Assembly: GCF_009857445.1 (NCBI RefSeq)
Contig: NZ_WWCN01000002.1
Coordinates: 434,001 to 498,000 of the forward strand
Direction of reading: 5' to 3'
DNA: 64,000 nt
DNA from: Duganella flavida
Lineage (GTDB): Bacteria; Pseudomonadota; Gammaproteobacteria; Burkholderiales; Burkholderiaceae_D
This document shows, one piece after another, positions 8,175 through 15,734 of the stretch. The translations under genes were made by a program, and so were the position numbers. The notes beneath the pieces are model-generated. The model saw only the letters and a list, made by a program, of their open reading frames with translations. It was not told where the DNA came from and searched no databases. Each line of letters starts with the position of its first letter. The stretch's first letter is position 1.

Positions 8175-9590
8175 ATGGCAATTACAGCCGCAGAAGTTCT
8201 GAAAATGGTCCAGGAAAACGAAGTTAAATTCGTTGATTTCCGTTTCGCTGATACCCGTGGTAAAGAACAGCACGTGACCGTGCCTGTGTCGGCTTTCGAC
8301 ATCGACAAGTTCGAATCGGGTCACGCATTCGACGGTTCCTCGATCGCCGGCTGGAAAGGTATTGAAGCATCGGACATGATTTTGCTGCCGGATCCTAACA
8401 CCGCGCGCATCGATCCGTTCATGGAAGAAACCACCCTGTTCATGCAGTGCGACGTGATCGAGCCTGCAGACGGCAAGGGCTACGACCGCGACCCACGCTC
8501 CATCGCCAAGCGCGCTGAAGCCTACCTGAAAGCTTCGGGCATCGGCGATACCGCCTACTTCGGCCCAGAACCAGAATTCTTCATCTTCGACAGCGTCCGC
8601 TGGAAGATCGACATGTCGGGCTGCTTCGTGAAAGTGGACTCCGATGAAGCATCGTGGTCGACCGACAAAGAAATCGAAGGCGGCAACAGCGGCCACCGTC
8701 CAACCGTCAAAGGCGGCTACTTCCCAGTGCCACCAGTGGACAGCTTCCAGGACATGCGTTCGGAAATGTGCCTGATCCTGGAATCGCTGGGCATCCCGGT
8801 TGAAGTGCACCACCACGAAGTGGCTGGCGCTGGCCAGAACGAAATCGGCACCAAGTTCTCGACCCTGGTTGAGCGTGCTGACTGGACCCAGAACCTGAAA
8901 TACGTGGTGTGGAACGTGGCCCACAGCTACGGCAAAACCGCGACCTTCATGCCAAAACCTATCGTTGGCGACAACGGTTCGGGCATGCACGTGCACCAGT
9001 CGATCTGGAAAGACGGCAAAAACCTGTTCGCTGGCGACGGCTATGCAGGCCTGTCGGATGACGCGCTGTACTACATCGGCGGCATCATCAAGCACGCTAA
9101 AGCACTGAACGCGATCACCAACCCAGGCACCAACTCGTACAAGCGTCTGGTACCAGGCTACGAAGCGCCAGTGAAACTGGCGTACTCGGCGAAAAACCGT
9201 TCGGCGTCGATCCGTATTCCACACGTGGCCAATCCAAAAGGCCGCCGTATCGAAACCCGCTTCCCAGATCCACTGGCCAACGTCTACCTGTGCTTCTCGG
9301 CGCTGCTGATGGCTGGTCTGGACGGTATCCAGAACAAGATCCACCCAGGCGAAGCAGCATCGAAAGATCTGTACCACCTGCCACCAGAAGAAGATGCACT
9401 GATCCCTACCGTCTGCGCATCGCTGGAAGAAGCGCTGGACAACCTGAACAAAGACCGCGAGTTCCTGACCCGTGGTGGTGTGTTCAGCGATTCGATGATC
9501 GATGCTTACATCGAACTGAAAATGCAAGACGTACAACGTATGCGCATGACCACTCACCCAGCTGAGTTCGACATGTACTACTCGCTGTAA
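8175..9590 (+). CDS. glnA: Glutamine synthetase type I
   Basis: A 471-residue GSI enzyme making glutamine from glutamate, ammonia and ATP; it is the main ammonium-assimilation enzyme. The N-terminal beta-grasp segment, the [10 protein letters not shown] catalytic block and the NRSASIRIP block are all present. The adenylylation site is visible as Tyr400 in [10 protein letters not shown], so the enzyme should be switched off by the adenylyltransferase GlnE, also encoded in this window. Length and motifs are those of a dodecameric GSI-beta. Transcription is driven by the upstream sigma-54/NtrC region and ends at the terminator at 9619-9652. Confidence 0.97.
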   Translation: MAITAAEVLKMVQENEVKFVDFRFADTRGKEQHVTVPVSAFDIDKFESGHAFDGSSIAGWKGIEASDMILLPDPNTARIDPFMEETTLFMQCDVIEPADGKGYDRDPRSIAKRAEAYLKASGIGDTAYFGPEPEFFIFDSVRWKIDMSGCFVKVDSDEASWSTDKEIEGGNSGHRPTVKGGYFPVPPVDSFQDMRSEMCLILESLGIPVEVHHHEVAGAGQNEIGTKFSTLVERADWTQNLKYVVWNVAHSYGKTATFMPKPIVGDNGSGMHVHQSIWKDGKNLFAGDGYAGLSDDALYYIGGIIKHAKALNAITNPGTNSYKRLVPGYEAPVKLAYSAKNRSASIRIPHVANPKGRRIETRFPDPLANVYLCFSALLMAGLDGIQNKIHPGEAASKDLYHLPPEEDALIPTVCASLEEALDNLNKDREFLTRGGVFSDSMIDAYIELKMQDVQRMRMTTHPAEFDMYYSL

Positions 9591-9618
9591 TCACCGCTAG
9601 TTTGGTGATGTAGCAAAG

Positions 9619-9652
9619 AACGCGGGGCGAGCAGTGCTTTCCCCGCGTTTTT
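9619..9652 (+). terminator. Intrinsic terminator after glnA
   Basis: AACGCGGGG (9619-9627) pairs with CCCCGCGTT (9641-9649) and is followed by a T-rich run. It partly separates glnA from the DUF4124-ntrB-ntrC genes, so those are probably transcribed at a lower level by read-through or from a separate promoter. Confidence 0.85.
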
Positions 9653-9701
9653 CTTTGGATGTTGTATATTCGGGATGGATGCTTCCACCCACGGATTACG
9701 A

Positions 9702-10184
9702 ATGACAAATAGCTTCAAATTGAGTGTGCTGTTGGCGCTGCTCGCCTCCGGCGCAGCACATGGGCAGATTTACAAGTGCCAGCCGCCCGGCGGCAGCGTG
9801 GAATTCACCGACATTAATCGGGGCAGCTATTGCAAGCTGATGGACCTGCCCGGCGTGACGGTGCCGGCACCGCTGCGCCATGTGGCGCCATCGCCGCGCA
9901 ATGCGCAGCCGGTCACGGTGCCTGGCGCCTTCCCGCGCGTCGACAGTGCCGAACAGCGCGCGCGCGACGCCGACCGGCGCGGCATCCTTGAAGAGGAGCT
10001 GAAGACCGAAATGCAAAAGCTGGCCGACCTGCGCCGCGAGTTCAACAACGGTGAGCCGGAGCGGCGCGGCGACGAGCGCAATTACGCGAAGTACCAGGAA
10101 CGGGTGGCCTCCATGCGCGATAGCATCAGCCGCTCGGAAAAAAACATCGATGCTTTAAAACGTGAGATCGCGAATATCCGATGA
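9702..10184 (+). CDS. DUF4124 domain-containing periplasmic protein
   Basis: A 160-residue exported protein of unknown function. After a signal peptide ending near AAHGQ, the DUF4124 motif follows (IYKCQPPGG, then VEFTDI). The C-terminal half is charged and predicted to be coiled coil (roughly residues 85-160, rich in E, R and K). The start ATG 9702 is preferred because the signal peptide begins there; ATG 9675 would add nine polar residues. A DUF4124 gene between glnA and ntrB is common in this bacterial group, but I know of no demonstrated role in nitrogen control. Confidence 0.72.
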   Translation: MTNSFKLSVLLALLASGAAHGQIYKCQPPGGSVEFTDINRGSYCKLMDLPGVTVPAPLRHVAPSPRNAQPVTVPGAFPRVDSAEQRARDADRRGILEEELKTEMQKLADLRREFNNGEPERRGDERNYAKYQERVASMRDSISRSEKNIDALKREIANIR

Positions 10185-10194
10185 CGAGTTTGCC

Positions 10195-11307
10195 ATGAGT
10201 ATAGTCAGTAATATTGCGGCCCGTGCGGCCGCCGCCATCCACCGCCCGCCGTCACTGGCCGGGCTGGAGCTGCTGGCCTCGGCCGTGGTGGTGCTGGATG
10301 CACAGGGCCAGATCGCCTATGCCAACGCGGCTGCCGAGAACCTGCTGGAAAGCTCGCTGAAGGCGCTGTCGCGCCAGACGCTGAGCGCACAGTTCCTCAA
10401 TCCCGAGGAACTGGACAACATCTGCGCGCAAGCGCGTGAACACAAATTCTCCGACTTGCGCCAGGACTTGACGCTGGAACGCGTCGGTCGCGATCCGCTG
10501 CATGTGCACAGCATTGTCTCGGCGCTGGAAGATCCCGTGGGCGGCGTGCTGATCGAGCTGCGTGAAAACCAGCAGCATCTCAAGCTGGACCGCGAGGAGC
10601 GCATCCTCGACCAGAGCCAGGTCAACAAGGAACTGATCCGCAACCTCGCGCACGAAATCAAGAACCCGCTGGGCGGCATTCGCGGCGCGGCGCAGCTGCT
10701 GGAGATGGAGCTGCCGGCGCTGCACGCGGTGCAGCTGCGCGAGTACACACAAGTCATCATCAAGGAAGCGGACCGCTTGCAAACCCTGGTGGATCGCCTG
10801 CTGGCGCCGCATCGACGGCCGCACATCGTTGGCGACGTCAACATCCACGAAGTGCTGGAGCGCGTGCGCAGCCTGATGCTGGCCGAGTTCCCGTCGGGCC
10901 TGACCATCCTGCGCGATTACGATGCCTCGATTCCCGAGTTCCGCGGCGATAAAGAACAGCTGATCCAGACCGTGCTCAACATCGCGCACAACGCCGCGCA
11001 AGCACTATCGGCGCAGATTGAAGCGGGTGAAGCGCAGATCGTTTTGAAGACGCGCGTGGCGCGTCAGGTCACGCTGGCCAAGGTCCGCTACGGGCTGGCA
11101 TTAGACTTGCATATCATTGACAATGGACCGGGTATCGCACCCCAGATCCGCGACCGTATCTTCTACCCATTAGTCTCAGGCAGGGAGGGCGGCAGTGGCC
11201 TTGGCTTGACCTTGGCACAGACCTTCGTGCAACAGCACATGGGTGTGATCGAGTGCGAGAGCCGGCCTGGATTTACGGATTTCCGTATCCTGTTGCCGTT
11301 GCCATAG
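10195..11307 (+). CDS. glnL: Nitrogen regulation sensor histidine kinase NtrB
   Basis: A 370-residue cytoplasmic kinase/phosphatase that sets the phosphorylation state of NtrC in response to PII. An N-terminal PAS-like domain (about residues 20-130) is followed by the phosphoacceptor His153 in AHEIKNPLGG and a HATPase domain with N box NIAHNAAQAL, G1 box DNGPGIAP and G2 box GGSGLGL. No membrane segment is present, as expected for NtrB. ATG 10195 is chosen over an upstream GTG at 10162 that overlaps the preceding gene. ntrC follows after 15 bases. Confidence 0.95.
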   Translation: MSIVSNIAARAAAAIHRPPSLAGLELLASAVVVLDAQGQIAYANAAAENLLESSLKALSRQTLSAQFLNPEELDNICAQAREHKFSDLRQDLTLERVGRDPLHVHSIVSALEDPVGGVLIELRENQQHLKLDREERILDQSQVNKELIRNLAHEIKNPLGGIRGAAQLLEMELPALHAVQLREYTQVIIKEADRLQTLVDRLLAPHRRPHIVGDVNIHEVLERVRSLMLAEFPSGLTILRDYDASIPEFRGDKEQLIQTVLNIAHNAAQALSAQIEAGEAQIVLKTRVARQVTLAKVRYGLALDLHIIDNGPGIAPQIRDRIFYPLVSGREGGSGLGLTLAQTFVQQHMGVIECESRPGFTDFRILLPLP

Positions 11308-11322
11308 GAATGCACATAAACA

Positions 11323-12837
11323 ATGAAGCCAATCTGGATAGTAGACGACGACGAATCGATCCGCTGGGTACTGGAAAAAGCATTAGCCAGGGAAAACCTG
11401 GCGACGAAGAGTTTTGCCAATGCGCGCGACGCGATTGCCGCATTGGAGTACGAGACGCCGCAAGTGCTGGTGTCCGACATCCGCATGCCGGGCGATTCCG
11501 GCCTCGACCTGCTGCAGCTGGTGAAGTCGCGCCTGCCTGGGCTGCCGGTCATCATCATCACCGCCTTCTCTGACCTGGATTCCGCTGTCGCGGCATTCCA
11601 GGGCGGCGCGTTTGAATACCTGGCCAAGCCCTTCGATATCGACAAGGCAGTGGAGCTGATCCGCCGCGCACTCGACGAAAGCTTGCGTGAAACCAGTGTC
11701 GAATCGGGGCCGACGGAAACGCCGGAAATCCTCGGCCAGGCGCCGGCCATGCAGGAAGTCTTCCGCGCGATTGGCCGCTTGTCGCAATCGAATGTGACGG
11801 TGTTGATCACTGGTGAATCCGGCTCCGGTAAAGAGCTGGTGGCGCGCGCGCTGCACAAGCACTCGCCGCGTGCCTCGCAACCGTTCATCGCGCTGAATAC
11901 GGCGGCAATTCCCAAAGACTTGCTGGAGTCCGAACTGTTCGGCCATGAACGCGGCGCTTTCACTGGCGCGCAGACGACGCGCCGTGGCCGCTTTGAGCAG
12001 GCCGAAGGCGGCACGCTGTTCCTCGATGAGATCGGCGACATGCCGTTCGACTTGCAGACCCGCTTGCTGCGCGTGCTGTCAGACGGGCACTTCTACCGTG
12101 TTGGTGGTCACCAGCCGCTGAAGGCCAACGTGCGCGTGATTACGGCGACGCACCAAAATCTGGAGCAGCGCGTGCGTGAAGGCTTGTTCCGCGAAGACTT
12201 GTTCCACCGCTTGAATGTGATTCGCCTGCGCCTGCCCAGTTTGAGGGAGCGTCGTGAAGATATCCCTCTTTTGGTGCGTCACTTCCTGGTGCAGAGTGCC
12301 AAGCAACTGGGCGTGGAAGCCAAGCGCATGAGTGATGCGTCAATGCAGTTCCTGTGCAGCCTCGAACTGCCGGGCAATGTGCGCCAGCTGGAAAACCTGT
12401 GCAACTGGATCACGGTGATGGCGCCGGGGCAGACGGTGGAGATCAAGGATCTGCCGCTGGAGCTGTCGCAGGAGCAGGCTGGTGGTGGTGGTGGTGGTGC
12501 GGTTGCGCCAGCACCGGCAGCGTTGGCCGATAGCTACAGCGCGCAGGCGCATCACGGCACGGTGACTGCGGTCGCGGCGGCCGACGCTGGCGCGCTGGCC
12601 GGTTCGCCGGATGCGTGGCTGGGCTTGCTGGAATCGCAGGCTGCCAGCATGCTCAGTGGTGGTCAGCAGGAAGTGATGGCGGTGCTGGGCCGGCAGTTTG
12701 AATCGGCGCTGATCCGTACCGCGCTCAAGCACACGCACGGGCGCAAGAACGATGCGGCAGTTCGCCTGGGCATCGGCCGTAACACCATCACCCGCAAGAT
12801 CGCCGAACTCGGCATCGACGGCGCCAAGGACGATTAA
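11323..12837 (+). CDS. glnG: Nitrogen regulation response regulator NtrC
   Basis: A 504-residue sigma-54 activator. The receiver domain holds the phosphoacceptor Asp52 (VSDIRMPG), Thr and Lys of the switch (TAFSD, KPF). The central AAA+ domain has Walker A GESGSGKE, the sigma-54 contact loop GAFTGA and Walker B FLDEIGD. A C-terminal Fis-type helix-turn-helix lies around KNDAAVRLGIGRNTITRK. Between AAA+ and HTH is an unusual low-complexity linker with six consecutive glycines (GGT repeats at 12481-12498) and an Ala-rich stretch, making the protein about 35 residues longer than E. coli NtrC. It should activate the glnA promoter. Confidence 0.96.
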   Translation: MKPIWIVDDDESIRWVLEKALARENLATKSFANARDAIAALEYETPQVLVSDIRMPGDSGLDLLQLVKSRLPGLPVIIITAFSDLDSAVAAFQGGAFEYLAKPFDIDKAVELIRRALDESLRETSVESGPTETPEILGQAPAMQEVFRAIGRLSQSNVTVLITGESGSGKELVARALHKHSPRASQPFIALNTAAIPKDLLESELFGHERGAFTGAQTTRRGRFEQAEGGTLFLDEIGDMPFDLQTRLLRVLSDGHFYRVGGHQPLKANVRVITATHQNLEQRVREGLFREDLFHRLNVIRLRLPSLRERREDIPLLVRHFLVQSAKQLGVEAKRMSDASMQFLCSLELPGNVRQLENLCNWITVMAPGQTVEIKDLPLELSQEQAGGGGGGAVAPAPAALADSYSAQAHHGTVTAVAAADAGALAGSPDAWLGLLESQAASMLSGGQQEVMAVLGRQFESALIRTALKHTHGRKNDAAVRLGIGRNTITRKIAELGIDGAKDD

Positions 12838-13775
12838 GCGCTTGTTCTTGCGGCGCGCTTGATTGCTTGCGGCGGCACGCCGTAGGCGCGGATGAAGGCG
12901 CGGCGCATGCGTTCGGGATCGTCGAATCCCACCTCTCGGGCAACCACGTCGATGGCGTGGTTGCCGTCTTCGATCATCACCTTTGCAGCTTCTACCCGCA
13001 GCGTTTCGATTGCCTTGGCTGGCGATTGTCCGGTCTCCAATCTGAATGTGCGCGTGAACTGGCGGCGGCTTAGATGTGCAGCGTCGGCCAGTTCGTCCAC
13101 CGATAATGGCTTGCGCAGGTTGCGCTTGGCGTAGGTCAGCGCAGTCTGGATGCGGTCCGACTTCGGCTCCAGTTCCAGCAGTGCCGAGAACTGCGACTGC
13201 CCGCCGGTGCGCCGGTGATACACCACCATCTTGCGCGCCACCGCACGCGCCAGTTCGGCGCCGTGGTCCGCTTCCACCAGCGCAAGCGCGAGGTCGATGC
13301 AGGCGGTCATGCCGGCCGAACTCCATACGCGGTCATCCTCAATAAAAATGCGGTCTTCTTCCACGCGGGTGCGCGGATGCTGGCGTTGCAGTTCGCGCGC
13401 CAGTGCCCAGTGCGTGGTGACGCGGCGGCCTTCCAGCAATCCCGCTTCAGCCAGCTGGAATGCGCCGGTGCAGATGCTGGCGGTGCGCCGCGAAGCCTGG
13501 CTGGCCTCGCGCAAAAACGCCACGAAGGCCGGAGTCGACGGCATCACTTCCATGGCGCCCGCCACCATGATGGTGTCAAAGCCCGGTGCGCCGAAACGCT
13601 GCGTCACCACCGGTACGCCGGCCGAACTCAACACCGGGCCGCCGTGCTCGGACAGCATCTGCAGTTCGTAGTACGGCCCGCCCGGCATGGCGTTGGCCAC
13701 TTCGAACACCGTCACTGCCGCCAGGTCGACGATCTGGAAACCGGGGAACAGCATCAAACCGATGGATTTTTTCAT
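12834..13775 (-). CDS. GlxA-family (DJ-1/PfpI plus AraC) transcriptional regulator
   Basis: A 313-residue regulator. The N-terminal half is a DJ-1/PfpI-like domain with the nucleophile-elbow cysteine in SICTGAFQLAEAG (about residue 100). The C-terminal half is an AraC-type pair of helix-turn-helix motifs (SVDELADAAHLSRRQFTR and a second ending GFDDPERMRRAF). It is tail-to-tail with ntrC, with stops overlapping by four bases, and divergent from the short-chain dehydrogenase at 13867, which is its likely target across the 91-base intergenic region. Effector unknown. Confidence 0.9.
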   Translation of the reverse strand: MKKSIGLMLFPGFQIVDLAAVTVFEVANAMPGGPYYELQMLSEHGGPVLSSAGVPVVTQRFGAPGFDTIMVAGAMEVMPSTPAFVAFLREASQASRRTASICTGAFQLAEAGLLEGRRVTTHWALARELQRQHPRTRVEEDRIFIEDDRVWSSAGMTACIDLALALVEADHGAELARAVARKMVVYHRRTGGQSQFSALLELEPKSDRIQTALTYAKRNLRKPLSVDELADAAHLSRRQFTRTFRLETGQSPAKAIETLRVEAAKVMIEDGNHAIDVVAREVGFDDPERMRRAFIRAYGVPPQAIKRAARTSA

Positions 13776-13866
13776 GATGGCCCAAATTGAGGTATCTACG
13801 TCACATGGGCCTTAGTGTGCGCCGCTACACTGGGCTTGTCAACTCCATCGAAAAGGAACAAACATC

Positions 13867-14652
13867 ATGAAAACCGCACTGATTACCGGCGCTTCCTCGG
13901 GCATAGGCGCTGTCTATGCCGACCGTCTGGCCCGCCGTGGTTACGACCTGATCCTGGTGGCGCGCGACGCTGCCAAGCTGTCCGCACTGGCGGCTCAATT
14001 GGAGGGCGCGACCGGCCGCAAGGTCGACACCATCGCCGCCGATCTTGGCGTGAGCGCCGACTTGCGCCGTGTCGAACAGCGGTTGGCCAGCGACAGCAGC
14101 ATCACCATGCTGGTGAATAACGCCGGCCTCGGCGCCGTCAAATCACTGATCGATTCGACACCGGAAGAACTCGATACCATGGTCAACGTGAACGTCACCG
14201 CGTTGACACGCTTGACCCGCGCCGCCGCGCCGGGCCTGGTGGCGCGCGGCGAAGGAGCGATCATCAACATCTCGTCGATTGTGGCGCTCAAGCCGGAGCT
14301 GCTGAACGGCGTGTACGGCGGTAGCAAGGCGTATGTGCTGGCGCTGAGCCAATCGCTGCATCACGAACTGGGTGGCAAAGGCGTGCAGGTGCAAGCTGTG
14401 CTGCCGGGCGCGATCGCCACGCCGTTCTGGGACCGTGCCGGCCACGCGGTCGAGAACCTGCCAGCGGAGTGGGTGATGACGCCGGAAGACCTGGTGGACG
14501 CCGCGCTGGCCGGCTTCGACCAGCGGGAGCTGGTGACCGTGCCGTCGTTGCCGGACCTGAACGATTTCAACAACATGGAGCAGGCACGCCACGCGCTGGC
14601 CGGCAACCTGTCGCGCAACAAGCCGGGCGTGCGCTATTTAACGCCAGCGTAA
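13867..14652 (+). CDS. Short-chain dehydrogenase/reductase
   Basis: A 261-residue NAD(P)-dependent oxidoreductase of the classical SDR fold. Visible motifs are the cofactor loop TGASSGIG (residues 7-14), NNAG (84-87), the catalytic Ser near 136-137 and the Y-x3-K pair Tyr150/Lys154 in YGGSK. Substrate unknown. The gene is divergent from the GlxA-type regulator and followed by a terminator, so it is probably monocistronic and controlled by that regulator (inference from position). Confidence 0.92.
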   Translation: MKTALITGASSGIGAVYADRLARRGYDLILVARDAAKLSALAAQLEGATGRKVDTIAADLGVSADLRRVEQRLASDSSITMLVNNAGLGAVKSLIDSTPEELDTMVNVNVTALTRLTRAAAPGLVARGEGAIINISSIVALKPELLNGVYGGSKAYVLALSQSLHHELGGKGVQVQAVLPGAIATPFWDRAGHAVENLPAEWVMTPEDLVDAALAGFDQRELVTVPSLPDLNDFNNMEQARHALAGNLSRNKPGVRYLTPA

Positions 14653-14676
14653 TCTAGCGCAGCAGTGGTTTGAGGT

Positions 14677-14711
14677 AAGCTCTTGGCTGACGAAGCCAAG
14701 GGCTTTTTTTT
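14677..14711 (+). terminator. Intrinsic terminator after the SDR gene
   Basis: CTTGGCT (14682-14688) pairs with AGCCAAG (14694-14700), extended outward by AGC/GCT pairs, with eight or more T residues following. It ends just before the corA start. Confidence 0.82.
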
Positions 14712-14722
14712 ATGGAAGACGT

Positions 14723-15691
14723 ATGCTGATTAATTGCGTGGCCTATCAGGATGGTAAAAAACTGGCCGACATTCCGGTGGAAGACATTAGCGACTATGTC
14801 GAGAAGCCGGAGACCTTTGTCTGGGTCGCTCTGCGCGACGCCCAGCCGGAGGAACTGACCCAGATGCAGGAAGAATTCGGCCTGCACGAACTGGCGGTGG
14901 AAGATGCCCGGCGCGGCCACCAGCGCCCCAAGATCGAGGAATATGGCGACTCGCTGTTCGTGGTGGTGAAGACCATCGAATGCCGCGGCGGCGAAGTGGC
15001 GGTGGGCGAGGTCGATATTTTCGTCGGCCAGAATTATGTGCTGTCGTCACGCCATGGCGAGGCGCAGCAAGGCTTCCTCGGCGTGCGTGCGCGGGCCGAA
15101 CGCGAGCCGCACATGCTGCGCCTCGGCCCGGCCTTTGTGCTGTACGCGTTGATGGATGCGGTGGTGGACCGCTACTTCCCGGTGCTCGATATGCTGGAGA
15201 CGGAGCTGGAAAAAATCGAGGAGCTGATCTTCACGCAAGGCCAGCAGCGCGACAACATCCAGCGCCTGTATGAGTTGAAGGGCAAGGTGACGGTGGTGCG
15301 CCACGTGGTCGCGCCGCTGATGGAGGCGGTGGGGCGTTTGCACGGCGGCCGTGTGCCGTCGATGTGTCTGGAAACGCAGGAATACTTCCGCGATGTGCAC
15401 GATCACCTGCACCGCATCAGCACGTCGCTGGACGGCATTCGCGACACCATCGCGACGGCGATCCAGGTCAACCTGTCGATGGTGGCGATTGAGGAAAGCG
15501 AAGTGAATAAACGGCTGGCGGCATGGGCGGCGATCTTTGCGATCGTGACGGCGTTCGCCGGGCTGTGGGGCATGAATTTCAAATACATGCCGGAGCTGGA
15601 CTGGAAGTATGGCTATCCGATGGCGATTGTAGTGATGGTCGGCGTGTGTTTTTACCTGCATCGGCGCTTCAAGAAAGCCGGCTGGTTATAA
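14723..15691 (+). CDS. corA: Magnesium/cobalt transporter CorA
   Basis: A 322-residue pentameric divalent-cation channel. It has a large acidic cytoplasmic N-terminal domain, a long stalk helix, and two C-terminal transmembrane helices. The diagnostic GMN selectivity motif is at residues 283-285 (GLWGMNF), and the C-terminus is basic (RRFKKAGW). Length is typical. The start ATG 14723 follows a GGAAGAC-like sequence directly after the SDR terminator. It converges on the first TonB-dependent receptor with a shared bidirectional terminator. Confidence 0.95.
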   Translation: MLINCVAYQDGKKLADIPVEDISDYVEKPETFVWVALRDAQPEELTQMQEEFGLHELAVEDARRGHQRPKIEEYGDSLFVVVKTIECRGGEVAVGEVDIFVGQNYVLSSRHGEAQQGFLGVRARAEREPHMLRLGPAFVLYALMDAVVDRYFPVLDMLETELEKIEELIFTQGQQRDNIQRLYELKGKVTVVRHVVAPLMEAVGRLHGGRVPSMCLETQEYFRDVHDHLHRISTSLDGIRDTIATAIQVNLSMVAIEESEVNKRLAAWAAIFAIVTAFAGLWGMNFKYMPELDWKYGYPMAIVVMVGVCFYLHRRFKKAGWL

Positions 15692-15693
15692 AA

Positions 15694-15720
15694 AAAATCC
15701 CGGCCGAAGCCGGGATTTTT
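15694..15720. terminator. Bidirectional terminator between corA and a TonB-dependent receptor
   Basis: AAATCCCGGC (15695-15704) and GCCGGGATTT (15709-15718) around a CGAA tetraloop, with A-run on the left and T-run on the right, so it works for both converging genes. Confidence 0.9.
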
Positions 15721-15734
15721 ATAGCAACTTCAAG

